Shown: positions 1 to 9,473, numbered from the stretch's first letter. The stretch: 56,482 nucleotides of DNA from an uncultured Verrucomicrobia subdivision 3 bacterium (GCA_903912925.1 CAIWJG010000171.1:1-56482); one strand, 5' to 3'. Notes: a model not told the origin generated them from the sequence alone. Made by a program: numbers and translations.

Positions 1-101
1 CGATCCGCCGTCGCCGTATCGTCCATTCTAGGTCCACCAACCCAGACTTTAGCGAGAGACTAAACGTGACATCAGCACTATCTTCAATTTACCTCAATTA
101 A

Positions 102-254
102 TTCTTCCGACCTCTGCGCCCCAAGGCTGTGAACGGTAACACCAACTGGATGAATCTGCTTTCCCTGACCAATTTGACGTCCAACCCGTATCTGTTCTTT
201 GACCCTGCCGGGGACGGTGAAACAGCCCGATTTTATCGGGCGTTTATGCAGTGA
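102..254 (+). pseudogene. 3' remnant of a secreted surface protein
   Basis: A frame open from 102 to a TGA at 252-254 reads about 50 residues and ends SLTNLTSNPYLFFDP...ARFYRAFMQ. From family knowledge, large secreted immunoglobulin-like or repeat proteins of Verrucomicrobiota often end in a short 'W..L.NLT...PY.F.DP......RFYR' tail, and this matches. An in-frame TAA at 99-101 closes the frame upstream, so only the extreme C-terminal end survives, as a decayed gene or a frameshifted tail of a gene lying left of the window. No start codon or signal peptide is visible. The tail similarity is fairly distinctive but short. Confidence 0.4.
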
Positions 255-479
255 GCGGGGGTGGGGGAGACAATCGTTGAAGTAGTTGGAGGTTGCCCAT
301 TCCTCCGTAGCGGCACTGCGGAGGGTGGAAGGCTGAGGGGCGGGAGAGGATCCAACCGCTTTCAGGGTTGAGGGGATTCCTCGGTGTTTTCCCCAGCGTG
401 GGACCTCCGCCCCTTTTTCCCTGGCGGTCCAACGCTGGGCTGAATGACACAATCCCATGGGGATAGCCCCGGCTGGACA

Positions 480-582
480 AGCCACCCCAATGCGACTTCA
501 AAGCCACCTCAATGCGTGTTGCTAGCCAGGCGGTAGCCACCTCAATGCGACCTCAAAGCCACCCCAAAGCCACCCCAAAGCC
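480..582. repeat. Degenerate tandem repeat in a gene-free region
   Basis: The unit AGCCACCYCAATGCGACYTC, or its shortened form AAGCCACCCC, recurs about five times. It lies in the 560-bp stretch 255-814, where I see no credible gene. Frames open there on both strands have low-complexity composition and no recognisable domain, so I treat the whole stretch as non-coding. Confidence 0.55.
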
Positions 583-814
583 TGGTCTCTCGGGCGGCGT
601 AGGGACATTCCTTGCCTCGCTGCGCTTCGCAACCTCGGGTTGCTACCCCCGGTTGCCGGGATCGGCATCGTTCCGCGATGTGTCAAAGCCGGGAACGGCT
701 GCCAATGGGGCGGCGCGCTCTCCCCTAACGTCCCCTCCTCGCTTGCTCCGCGCCGGTAGCTCTGCTATCCAACGCAGCGATGATTAAACCCGGTTCAGGT
801 CCCGTCTAAGGCGC

Positions 815-3352
815 ATGGCAGAAACGGCATTCATTGCGCTACGCGTCAGCGTGGACGGCAAGTTCTTCCGGTTCGGCGAGAAGAAGTTCTACGCCAAAGG
901 GCTGGCGTATGGGCCGTTCGCGCCGAATGCCGCCGGTCAGCCGTTCGCCTCGCCGGAGCAGACGGTCAGGGACTTTGCCCAAATCCGCGAGCTGGGGGCC
1001 AATCTCATCCGGGTGTATCACGTGCCGGCGAAGTGGTTCCTCGATCTGGCTGCCGAGCACAAACTGAAGGTGCTCATTGACATTCCTTGGAACAAGCATC
1101 TCTGTTTCCTCGACTCGCACGCCCAGCGGGCCGAGGCGTGCGAAGCGGTGCACCGGGCGGTGTTCGCCTGTGCGCGCCATCGGGCGGTGTTCGCGTTCAG
1201 CGTCGCCAACGAGATACCGACGGATATCGTGCGCTGGAGCGGCGCGCAGGCGGTCACCGACTTTATCGATGACCTTGTCCATGAGGCCAAGCGGGCGGAC
1301 CCGGAGTGCTTGTGCACGTTTACAAACTACCCGTCCACCGAGTTCCTGCACCCGCAAAGCGTGGACTTCCTGTGTTTCAACGTGTATCTGCACCAGCGGT
1401 CGGCGTTCGAGAGTTACCTCGCACGCTTGCAGATGCTGGCCGACGGCAAACCGCTGCTGCTGGGCGAGTGTGGCTTCGACTCGTTGCGGGAAGGGGAAGC
1501 AGGCCAGGCTGAGATGCTGGAGTGGCAGATCGAAAGCGCGTTTCGCGGCGGGTTGGCCGGGATGGTCGTGTTCACCTTTACGGACGACTGGTGGCGGGGC
1601 GGGCGGCAGATCGACGACTGGAAGATGGGCCTGACCACGCGGGACCGGCAGCCGAAGCCGGCCTTTCAGACCGTGCAGAAGATGTTCCGCGCGGCACCCC
1701 ACTTCCCGCTGGCGCGCTGTCCGCGGGTCTCGGTAGTGGTGGCCAGCTACAATGGCGAGCGCACGCTCAAGGCCTGCCTAGACTCGCTGGAACGGCTCAA
1801 TTACCCGGACTATGAAGTGATCCTGGTGGATGACGGATCGGGTGATACGACGCGGCAAATCGCCTTCGCGCATCCCAACGTCCGCTACTTTCGCCACGAG
1901 AAGAACCTGGGCCTGTCGGTGGCGCGCAATACGGGCATCGCGGCGGCTACGGGCGAGATTGTGGCGTTCACAGACTCCGACTGCCGGGCGGACGCGGACT
2001 GGCTGTATTACCTGGTGGGCGATTTGTTGGAGAGCGAGTTCGCAGGTGTCGGTGGTCCCAATCTCCTGCCTCCGGAGGACTCACTGGTGGCCGCGGCGGT
2101 GATGGCGTCGCCGGGCGGCCCGGCGCACGTGATGCTGACCGACCGCCAGGCGGAGCACATCCCCGGCTGCAACATGGCGTTCTATAAATGGGCGCTGGCG
2201 CAGGTGGGCGGGTTCGATCCGATCTTCCACCGGGCGGGCGACGACGTGGACCTGTGCTGGCGCTTGCAGCAGGCGGGCTTGAAGATTGGTTTCAGCCCGG
2301 CGGCCTTTGTGTGGCACTACCGGCGCTCGACGATCCGGGCTTACGTGCGGCAGCAGCGCGGTTACGGGGAGGCGGAGGCGTTGCTGGTGCGCAAGCACCC
2401 GGAGTGCTTTAATTCCTTTGGCGGGAGCCTCTGGCACGGGCGGATTTACACCGCTTCCAAGCTTCACGATTGGGTGCGACCGCCCATTATCTATCGGGGC
2501 CCCTTTGGCAGCGCGGGTTTCCAGTTCCTTTACGCTTCGCAGCCGGCATTCAACTTAATGGCGTGTACCACGCCGGAGTATCATGTGCTGGTAACCCTGC
2601 CGCTGTGGGTGATGTCGGTGACGTTCCATCTCCTGCTGCCGATGGCAATCACCAGCCTGCTGATCTCGGTCGGTGCGTGCGTGGCCGCCGCCGCACAGGC
2701 TCCCCTGCCCCGGACGAAGCGGCGCTGGTGGTCGCGTCCGCTCGTGGGGTTGCTGTTTTTCGTCCAACCGATCGTGCGCGGGTGGGCGCGTTACCAGGGC
2801 CGCTTGTTGCGGCGGTCCGCGCCGCTGGCGCCGCAGCCAACGCTCGATTCCATGGCGCTACGCGCCAGCAGGCTATCGCTGCGCGAAGTCAGTTATTGGG
2901 CGGAGCAGCGCCTCGACCGGCTGGCGTTCGCCACTGCTATCCTGCGCCGGCTGGACCAACAGGGCTGGCCGAACAAGTGCGACATCGGCTGGAGCGACTA
3001 CGATGTCGAGGTTCACGACAGCCGCTGGAGCAAGTTGCAACTCATCACCGTGGCCGAAGAGCATTCCCTGGGCAAACAACTGATCCGCTGCCGGCTGCGC
3101 GCACGCTGGGCACTGCGGACTCGGGTCGCTTTCTGGTCGCTCTGCGGCCTGGAACTGCTTATCTGCGGGCTGGTGGGACGCGGGCTACCTTGGCTATGGT
3201 CATTGCTGTTGACGCTGCCGCTGTTTGTCTGGTTCATCCGTCGCCAGCAGCGCAACCTGCAAAGCATCATGGTGGTGTTCCTGGACGAACTGGCCAAGGA
3301 ATGGCGCCTCGCCAAAGTGCAGCCGCAAGACGGCAAGAGCCAGGGCCAGTGA
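815..3352 (+). CDS. Glycoside hydrolase (clan GH-A-like)/family 2 glycosyltransferase fusion, membrane protein
   Basis: 845 residues. Residues about 12-295 form a TIM-barrel glycosidase-like domain: the VDGKFFRFGEKKF...YGPF opening resembles GH2/GH5-type enzymes, N132-E133 in ANEIP is the expected acid/base and E218 in LLLGECG the expected nucleophile. Residues 303-560 are a GT-A family 2 glycosyltransferase with VVASYNGE, VDDGSGD (338-344), the DSD metal motif (387-389), a GDDVDLCWR acceptor site (475-483) and QQRGYGEA in place of QxxRW. Hydrophobic spans near 584-625 and 770-808 suggest membrane anchoring, with a small globular part between them. The protein probably builds or edits a surface glycan, but the substrate is unknown. 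The stop TGA (3350-3352) lies inside the end of a palindromic repeat element, so the C-terminus may have been altered by insertion. Confidence 0.85.
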   Translation: MAETAFIALRVSVDGKFFRFGEKKFYAKGLAYGPFAPNAAGQPFASPEQTVRDFAQIRELGANLIRVYHVPAKWFLDLAAEHKLKVLIDIPWNKHLCFLDSHAQRAEACEAVHRAVFACARHRAVFAFSVANEIPTDIVRWSGAQAVTDFIDDLVHEAKRADPECLCTFTNYPSTEFLHPQSVDFLCFNVYLHQRSAFESYLARLQMLADGKPLLLGECGFDSLREGEAGQAEMLEWQIESAFRGGLAGMVVFTFTDDWWRGGRQIDDWKMGLTTRDRQPKPAFQTVQKMFRAAPHFPLARCPRVSVVVASYNGERTLKACLDSLERLNYPDYEVILVDDGSGDTTRQIAFAHPNVRYFRHEKNLGLSVARNTGIAAATGEIVAFTDSDCRADADWLYYLVGDLLESEFAGVGGPNLLPPEDSLVAAAVMASPGGPAHVMLTDRQAEHIPGCNMAFYKWALAQVGGFDPIFHRAGDDVDLCWRLQQAGLKIGFSPAAFVWHYRRSTIRAYVRQQRGYGEAEALLVRKHPECFNSFGGSLWHGRIYTASKLHDWVRPPIIYRGPFGSAGFQFLYASQPAFNLMACTTPEYHVLVTLPLWVMSVTFHLLLPMAITSLLISVGACVAAAAQAPLPRTKRRWWSRPLVGLLFFVQPIVRGWARYQGRLLRRSAPLAPQPTLDSMALRASRLSLREVSYWAEQRLDRLAFATAILRRLDQQGWPNKCDIGWSDYDVEVHDSRWSKLQLITVAEEHSLGKQLIRCRLRARWALRTRVAFWSLCGLELLICGLVGRGLPWLWSLLLTLPLFVWFIRRQQRNLQSIMVVFLDELAKEWRLAKVQPQDGKSQGQ

Positions 3353-3473
3353 CAAAGTCGGCTTGAGTCATTGTAGGAGACGACGTTAGGAGTCTCTGAT
3401 CTATTGGCCTGTCGCCCAAACCTGCGCTTGCTCGGGACGTGCTGATTAGAGACTCCTTACGTCGTCTCCTACA
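3347..3473 (-). mobile_element. MITE-like palindromic element, copy 1
   Basis: A 102-bp core (3372-3473) has near-identical inverted arms of about 24 bp beginning TGTAGGAGACGACGT and a loop of about 50 bp. The end motif CAGTGACAAAGT lies at 3347-3358. Read on the minus strand the core matches the element at 36959-37059 almost throughout, including the loop stretch CAAGCGCAGGTTTGGG, so the copies are in opposite orientation. The right terminal repeat seen in the other copy is not recognisable here, suggesting truncation or divergence. The element fills most of the gap between the fusion gene and thyA. Confidence 0.75.
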
Positions 3474-3536
3474 GCTCCAGCGCCACACTGATTGCATCGG
3501 GAGCCGCGACGCGGTAGGGTGAGGCTTGGCATCGCT

Positions 3537-4327
<791 letters not shown>

Positions 4328-4331
<4 letters not shown>

Positions 4332-4804
4332 GGCCCTTCAAAGCCATCGCCGCCATGTCGCTCAATCGGGTGATTGGGGCGGGCAACCGCATCCCTTGGC
4401 ATCTGCCCGAGGATTTCAAGTGGTTCAAGCAGATGACCACTGGCCAGGTGATCGTGATGGGGCGCAAGACCTTCGAGTCCATTGGCCGGCCGCTGCCGAA
4501 TCGCACGACTATTGTGCTCACGCGCTTGGCGGGGCCAATACCGGGGGTGCGCACGGTATCCGATCTAGGTCAGATTGACCGTGCCGACCCGGCGTTGGCG
4601 GGGCGGGAGGTGTATATCTGCGGCGGCGCGCAGATCTATCAGCAGACGCTGCCGCTTTGCTCGGATCTCTACCTGACGCTGGTGCAGCGCGTAGTGGAAG
4701 GTGACATCCGCTTCCCGCCGTTCGAGGATGATTTCGAGCTGGCTGAGGAGGTGCTTACCCGGCCGGAGTTCAAGATTCTGCACTACCGGGCGCGCACCCG
4801 TTAG
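4328..4804 (+). CDS. folA: Dihydrofolate reductase
   Basis: Reduces the dihydrofolate produced by ThyA back to tetrahydrofolate with NADPH. 158 residues starting at a GTG that overlaps the thyA stop (GTGA). Visible hallmarks are the [12 protein letters not shown] substrate site with acidic D29, [15 protein letters not shown] (NADPH binding) and the YICGGAQIY loop. Length and motif order are normal for bacterial FolA. The thyA-folA order is a common bacterial arrangement. A short TAGACTTCAGCCTTTAGCC-type simple repeat follows at 4802-4845. Confidence 0.96.
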
Positions 4805-4851
4805 ACTTCAGCCTTTAGCCTTCAGCCGCCAGCCTTTAGACTGCGCCCCCA

Positions 4852-6420
4852 ATGTCGCAGATGTTGAAATCCTCCGGGGCGATGGCCGCCGCGACCCTGA
4901 CCAGCCGGTTGCTGGGCATGGTGCGCGAGATGGTCTATGCGGCGTTCATGGGCAACACGTGGGTGGCCAGCGCCTTCACCCTGGCGTTCCAAGTGCCCAA
5001 CCTCTTCCGCCGCCTGCTGGGCGAAGGGGCGCTCACGGCGGCTTTCATCCCGATCTTCAAACAGAAGGAGGTCAAAGAGGGAGAGGCGGAAATGTGGCGC
5101 TCGGCGAATGCCGTGGTTTCCGGGCTGGTCATAGCCGCAGGGGCAGTGACGGTGCTGGCGGTGCTGGGCATCTCCCTGGCGCTGGCTGCCGGGCAGTTCG
5201 AAGACGAGACGCGGCTGATGCTCCGGCTGTTGCGCCTGATGTTTCCCTACGTGCTGCTGGTGTGCCTGGCCGCGGTGTTTATCGGCATGGCCAATGCGCG
5301 GGGGCACTTCTTCGTGCCGGCGTTAGGGGCGGTGTTGTTGAACGTGATCATGATCGCGAGTGTGCTGCTGTTGGCGCCGCGCATGGGCCTCGCGCTGGAG
5401 CAGCAAATCTTCGGCTTGGCCATTGGCGTGGTGGTGGCGGGCGTCGCCCAGGCTTTTTTCCAATTGCCAAGCCTCTCCCGCGAGGGATACCACTACGCGT
5501 GGGTTTCACCCTGGCAGGACCCCACCGTCCGCGAAGTCGTGCGCAAGATGCTGCCCGGCTCGATCGGGGTCGCCGCCTTCCAGATCAACGTGCTCGCCAC
5601 GCAGTGCTTTTCGTTTTGGTTCGACCCCACGATCGTTGCCACGTTCAACTATTCGGTGCGGCTGATGGAGTTGCCGCAAGGCATGTTTGGCGTCTCGCTC
5701 GCCACTTACCTGCTGCCAACCCTCGCTGGCCTGGCGGCGGCCAAGAAGTTCCCCGAGTTCCGCCAGACGCTGAGCCAGGGCTTGTGCTATCTGGCCTTCG
5801 GAAACCTGATCGCCGCGGCTATCTCGCTGGCGCTGGCGGTGCCGATTGTGCGGCTGATCTTCGAGCACGGCAAATTCGGACCCGACGCCACCCAGCGAGT
5901 GGCGCTGGCGCTGGCCTGCCTGGCGCCGGGATTGTTGATGTTCTCGATGAACAACATTCTGGCACGGGCATTCTATGCGTTGGAGGACATCAAGACGCCG
6001 ATGAAGATCAGCCTGGTTTGCCTGGCCGTGAACCTGGGGTTTGCCTTTTGGCTGGTGCATCGCTACCGGGAAGCCGGCTTGGGTGTGGCCAACACCCTTA
6101 GCGCGATTTTGAACCTGGCGCTGCTGGTGTATGCCCTCCGCCGCAAGCTCTCGCGGTTGGGCCTGGCGGACGTGGTCAACACGCTGCTGGTGCTCGTGCC
6201 CAACGCCATCCTGGCGGGAGGGGTCGCCGCTGCGCTCGCATGGCTCTGGGAGAAGCGGCTTGGCCACGCCACGCTCATGTTCAAGCTCGGGATGGTATTC
6301 GTGCCCGGCGGCATCGCGGTGCTGATCTATTGGCTGGTGGCGATTTGGCTGAAGGTGCCCGCCGCCCGGGAGATGACCGATTTCATCCTCCAAAGGTTTC
6401 GCCGGACCGGCAGGGGTTAG
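4852..6420 (+). CDS. murJ: Lipid II flippase MurJ
   Basis: 522-residue polytopic membrane protein of the MVF/MOP superfamily, which flips lipid-linked peptidoglycan precursor across the inner membrane. The N-terminus (SSGAMAAATLTSRLLGMVRE) and the LFRRLLGEGALTAAFIPIF segment are signature MurJ sequences. About 13-14 hydrophobic helices follow, with the LSAILNLALL and IYWLVAIWL segments near the end. ATG 4852 lies 47 bp after folA, so it may belong to the thyA-folA transcript. Length is typical and no key segment is missing. Confidence 0.94.
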   Translation: MSQMLKSSGAMAAATLTSRLLGMVREMVYAAFMGNTWVASAFTLAFQVPNLFRRLLGEGALTAAFIPIFKQKEVKEGEAEMWRSANAVVSGLVIAAGAVTVLAVLGISLALAAGQFEDETRLMLRLLRLMFPYVLLVCLAAVFIGMANARGHFFVPALGAVLLNVIMIASVLLLAPRMGLALEQQIFGLAIGVVVAGVAQAFFQLPSLSREGYHYAWVSPWQDPTVREVVRKMLPGSIGVAAFQINVLATQCFSFWFDPTIVATFNYSVRLMELPQGMFGVSLATYLLPTLAGLAAAKKFPEFRQTLSQGLCYLAFGNLIAAAISLALAVPIVRLIFEHGKFGPDATQRVALALACLAPGLLMFSMNNILARAFYALEDIKTPMKISLVCLAVNLGFAFWLVHRYREAGLGVANTLSAILNLALLVYALRRKLSRLGLADVVNTLLVLVPNAILAGGVAAALAWLWEKRLGHATLMFKLGMVFVPGGIAVLIYWLVAIWLKVPAAREMTDFILQRFRRTGRG

Positions 6421-6466
6421 TGCGGCAGGCGTCTAGCCCATGAGGCCAAATTGATTGAGGCGTGGA

Positions 6467-6760
6467 ATGAAACTGAATAACACTCCGCCACCGGACGTAA
6501 CGACGGTGCAGATCACCGATGAACGGCTGACATTCGGCTTGGAAGATGGACGGACGGTAAGCGTGCCGCTGTCGTTTTATCCCACGTTGCAATTCGCCAC
6601 GCGGCGCGAACGCGCGGACTTTGAGATCACCCACAGCTCCGTTTATTGGCCGAAGCTCGATTGCGACATCAGTTCCGACTGCCTGCTGCGCGGCGCCAAG
6701 GAAGCCCGCAGATTTGCCGAACGCGCCTGGCGCAAAAAGGCAAAGCTGGCGGCCGCCTGA
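6467..6760 (+). CDS. DUF2442 domain protein
   Basis: 97 residues from ATG 6467, which is preceded by a GAGGCGTGGA purine-rich stretch; a TTG at 6455 is a weaker alternative. The core (ITDERLTFGLEDGRTVSVPLSFYP...HSSVYWPKLDCDISSDCLLRG) is the DUF2442 fold, where a 'V.WP.LD.DIS...LL.G' motif is characteristic. Family members often sit beside DUF4160 proteins in toxin-antitoxin-like pairs, but no DUF4160 partner is present. Instead the remains of a PIN toxin follow. The function is unknown. Confidence 0.8.
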   Translation: MKLNNTPPPDVTTVQITDERLTFGLEDGRTVSVPLSFYPTLQFATRRERADFEITHSSVYWPKLDCDISSDCLLRGAKEARRFAERAWRKKAKLAAA

Positions 6761-6872
6761 ATTCAAGAGGTTTCGCAACCGCGCTGGGTCAGGGGCGCGA
6801 CTCGGCGCTCGGCGGGACCGGTATAGTGGGAGAGCGGTCGGATCAGGCGGTTGGCATCAGCAGCGGTAACCC

Positions 6873-7053
6873 TTCCAGGCCTTCCAGGAGGCAGAAAACC
6901 TTGCTGCCGCGCACACGGAAACCCTGGGCGTGCGCAGCCTCGACCTCCTGCATGTGGGCATGGCGGTCGCGCTTGGCGCCACGGAGTTCCTCACCTTCGA
7001 TGCGCGTCAAGCAGCCTTGGCGAAGGCCGCTGGCCTCAAAGGGTGTGTGAACC
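6873..7053 (+). pseudogene. C-terminal remnant of a PIN-domain (VapC-like) toxin
   Basis: The frame reads EAENLAAAHTETLGVRSLDL followed by LHVGMAVALGATEFLTFDAR and ends QAALAKAAGL. This is the C-terminal third of a VapC-type PIN ribonuclease, with the SxDLLH acidic motif and the terminal TFD aspartate. The first two catalytic acids are absent, an in-frame TAA lies at 6867-6869, and the frame runs past the normal C-terminus into repeat DNA. It is a decayed fragment. The nearby DUF2442 gene may be unrelated. Confidence 0.6.
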
Positions 7054-7098
7054 TGAGGCGCACCCGCGGTGCTCGGGCGCTTCCTGACACCTCCGCCG

Positions 7099-7163
7099 GA
7101 ACGCCGGATTCATCCGGCAGCCCCTGGTGCGGCTCGTCGGCCTGCCGGATGAATCCGGCGTTC
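7099..7163. repeat. Perfect 22-bp inverted repeat (hairpin element)
   Basis: Arms 7099-7120 and 7142-7163 are perfect reverse complements (core CGCCGGATTCATCCGGC) around a 21-bp loop. Flanking GCACCCGCGGTGC-like stretches near 7063 and 7204 form a second, imperfect outer pair. No T-run follows, and the element lies between a toxin remnant and a kinase gene, so it looks like a small palindromic repeat, not a terminator. The 541-bp gap 6761-7301 holds only this and the PIN remnant. Confidence 0.75.
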
Positions 7164-7301
7164 TGATTGGCATGGCCGCCCGCCTGGGTGGTGGGGTCGG
7201 GATGCACCCGCGGTGCGCCGACGCCCCACTTTCGTATTGCGAGCCTGGAGTGGCTTCTCTACGTTCCACCGTTCGTAAATAGAGAGAAAACTTGGATTAT
7301 T

Positions 7302-8201
7302 ATGAGCGTTCTAATTGTCGGCTCGACCGCGCTGGATTCCATTACGACGCCCACGGCGTCGAACCCGCGCCTGCTGGGCGGCTCCGCCAGCCACGCAGCA
7401 GTGGCGGCCAGCTTCTTTGGCCCCGTCAAACTGGTGGGGGTTGTGGGGGAGGACTTTCCCAAGCGCTATCTCCAGCTCTATAAGCGGCACCGGATTGATT
7501 TGCTAGGCTTGCAGGTGCTGCCGGGCAAGACCTTTCACTGGGCGGGTGAATACGAGGCGAACATGAACAACCGCCGCACGCTCAAGACTGAACTGGGCGT
7601 GTTCGAGACGTTCACCCCCGCGCTGCCCGCGGCATATCAGACTGCGCCGTTCGTGTTGCTGGCCAACATCGCTCCGGCGCTGCAACACCACGTGCTGGAC
7701 CAGATGCGGCGGCCTAAGTTTGTCGTCGCGGATACGATGGACTTGTGGCTGAAGGTGGCCCTGCCCGATTTGCTGAAGCTGATCAAACGCCTGGACGGCT
7801 TCGTGCTCAATGACAGCGAAGCGCAGCAATTGACCGGGGAGGACAATGTATTCACAGCACTCAAGAAGATCCACAAGCTTGGCCCGAAGCATGTGGTCAT
7901 CAAGCAAGGTTCGCACGGCTCGATCCTGTCTGGGCCGCGGGGCCTGTTCATTTGCCCGGCCTATCCGCTGCGGAAAGTGGTGGACCCGACGGGCGCTGGG
8001 GATTCGTTTGTCGGCGGCATGATGGGTTACCTGGCGGCAGCGAAAGGGCCGGTTGACGAGCACATCCGCCGGGCCATGACTTACGGCAGCGTGGTGGCTT
8101 CCTTCTGCTGCGAAGGCTTTGGCTTGCAGTGCACGACCAAGATCACCCGCGCCCAGATTAACGGGCGGGTGGAGGAGTTGGAGCGGCTGACGCGCTTCTG
8201 A
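7302..8201 (+). CDS. PfkB/ribokinase family carbohydrate kinase
   Basis: 299 residues from ATG 7302 (MSVLIVGSTALDSI). It phosphorylates a sugar or nucleoside with ATP; the exact substrate cannot be read. N-terminal LLGGSASHAAVAASFFG is the substrate-side glycine motif, and DPTGAGDSFVGG near residues 225-236 is the PfkB signature with its catalytic aspartate. FVLNDSEAQQLTG and VVIKQGSHGS are further family blocks. An upstream extension to 7167 encodes no conserved residues and overlaps repeat DNA. Such enzymes are often annotated as sugar or adenosine kinases in this phylum, and the choice is left open. Confidence 0.9.
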   Translation: MSVLIVGSTALDSITTPTASNPRLLGGSASHAAVAASFFGPVKLVGVVGEDFPKRYLQLYKRHRIDLLGLQVLPGKTFHWAGEYEANMNNRRTLKTELGVFETFTPALPAAYQTAPFVLLANIAPALQHHVLDQMRRPKFVVADTMDLWLKVALPDLLKLIKRLDGFVLNDSEAQQLTGEDNVFTALKKIHKLGPKHVVIKQGSHGSILSGPRGLFICPAYPLRKVVDPTGAGDSFVGGMMGYLAAAKGPVDEHIRRAMTYGSVVASFCCEGFGLQCTTKITRAQINGRVEELERLTRF

Positions 8202-8211
8202 CGCGCTTACA

Positions 8212-8290
8212 AGTTAAATGAGTTGCCTGAGTTACAGGGTTACAAGGGGCCGCGAGGCCGAGGTAACTCATGTAACAATCTAACCTTGCA
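8212..8290. repeat. GTTAAATGAGTTGC/GTTACA simple-sequence repeat
   Basis: The gap between two convergent genes is filled with short imperfect repeats of the GTTACA(T)/GTTAAATGAG kind in both orientations (GAGTTACAGGGTTACAAGG, then AACTCATGTAAC). The same family is found at 45045-45095 and 46903-46946. A folded form could act as a transcription end, but there is no clear hairpin with a T-run. Confidence 0.5.
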
Positions 8291-8296
8291 ACTACC

Positions 8297-9235
8297 TTAG
8301 ATGTGGAAGTCTTCGGGCGGGCGCGGCCGCGCTTTCTTGCTCACCACTTTCACGTTCGCCTCTTCCTGCACCACTAAGGAGTTGGGTGGGACACTCGTGG
8401 TGAGGAAGACGTTCGCCCCGATGGTGCTGCCTTCGCCTACAATGGTATCGCCGCCCATGATCGTGGCGCCGGCGTAGATTGTCACCCGGTCCTCGATGGT
8501 GGGATGGCGCTTTTGCCCGCGCAACTGCTGGCCCGCCGCGAGCGACTTCGCCACCAGGCCCACCCCTTGATACATTTTCACGTGGCTGCCGATGATGGTG
8601 GTCTCCCCGACGACGGTGCCGGTGCAGTGATCCACGAAGAAGTGCGAGCCAATTTGCGCGCCGGGGTGCAGGTCCATCCCGGTGCGGGCGTGCGCCCACT
8701 CGGTCATGATGCGGGGGATGAGGGGAATGTTCTTGAGATACAGCTCGTGCGCCAGCCGCTGCACGGCAATGGCCTCAATGCAAGGATAGGCCACGATCAC
8801 CTCCTCTTTGCTGAGCGCTGCCGGGTCGCCGTTGTAGGCGGCCTCGGTGTCGGTCTGGAGTAGTTCCCGGATGCGCGGCAGGCTGGCCAGGAATTCGACG
8901 GTCAGACTGTGCGCGAATGGGCGCAGACCCTTCTTGGGCAGTTCGGGCGGCGGGCTGTATTCGAGGCTCTTGCAGATTTCCGCTTCCAGGCTGTGCAGCG
9001 CGGTTTCCAGCAGAGCGGAGGTTGTAGTCCTGATCTCGGAAGAGTGGACCAGCTTCTCGTCAAAGAAGCCGGGAAACAGGAGCCGCAACAAATCGGCCGT
9101 GAGCAGCGCAATCGCGCGCTTCGAAGGCAGGTTCTTCCCGTCCAAATGGTTAATGCCGCCCGCCTGGGCGTAGGAAGCTACCAGGCGATCGGTAAGTTGG
9201 GTGACGGTCAACGGCATGGAGGGAGTATCCGGCAT
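8297..9235 (-). CDS. Serine O-acetyltransferase (EpsC/CysE type)
   Basis: Acetylates L-serine from acetyl-CoA, the first step of cysteine synthesis. 312 residues: a helical N-terminal half and a left-handed beta-helix of hexapeptide repeats from about residue 190 (HARTGMDLHPGAQIG, FFVDHCTGTVVGETT, GQKRHPTIED, IYAGATIMGG). The D-H pair of VDHCTGTVVGE and the histidine of MTEWAHARTGMDLHP are the catalytic and binding residues of the family. The long N-terminus is the EpsC form seen in many environmental bacteria. No cysK lies nearby. The gene is convergent with the PfkB kinase. Confidence 0.9.
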   Translation of the reverse strand: MPDTPSMPLTVTQLTDRLVASYAQAGGINHLDGKNLPSKRAIALLTADLLRLLFPGFFDEKLVHSSEIRTTTSALLETALHSLEAEICKSLEYSPPPELPKKGLRPFAHSLTVEFLASLPRIRELLQTDTEAAYNGDPAALSKEEVIVAYPCIEAIAVQRLAHELYLKNIPLIPRIMTEWAHARTGMDLHPGAQIGSHFFVDHCTGTVVGETTIIGSHVKMYQGVGLVAKSLAAGQQLRGQKRHPTIEDRVTIYAGATIMGGDTIVGEGSTIGANVFLTTSVPPNSLVVQEEANVKVVSKKARPRPPEDFHI

Positions 9236-9298
9236 TCCGCGAGGGAGCGCAAGCGGCCGGCGCTTAGCAGGCGTGAAACGGGAGCAGCTTTAGCCGCC

Positions 9299-9386
9299 CA
9301 AATCCGAATCCCGAAGCCCGAAGGACCTCTGGCTCTGGCCCGGCAGCAGCCCGCCGACGCAGAGCCGGGTTCGGATTTCGGATTTC
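9299..9386. repeat. CCGAAATCC-type palindromic repeat
   Basis: AAATCCGAATCCCGAAGCCC on the left is answered by GGGTTCGGATTTCGGATTT on the right, giving an imperfect stem around a GC-rich centre. It belongs to the same family as 15030-15207. It lies upstream of the serine acetyltransferase and downstream of deoC and contains no gene. Confidence 0.6.
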
Positions 9387-9473
9387 CTCGTGCTCGGACT
9401 GGTGGTGCCAGCGAGATGCGCCCGCCCGAGAGTCCTGGGGAGTGCGAGCGAGCGAGCGCGACTCGGCGGGCGC

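Noticed and set aside
84..540. Minus-strand frames of about 100-130 residues near the left edge
   Set aside because: They oppose the surface-protein remnant and show no recognised domain or typical protein composition.
512..787. 91-residue frame in the left-edge repeat region
   Set aside because: Low-complexity composition, starts within tandem repeats, no domain and no ribosome-binding site.
6930..7166. A start at 6930 for a complete small PIN protein
   Set aside because: The first two catalytic acids are missing, the similarity extends upstream of 6930, and the frame runs into palindromic repeat DNA.
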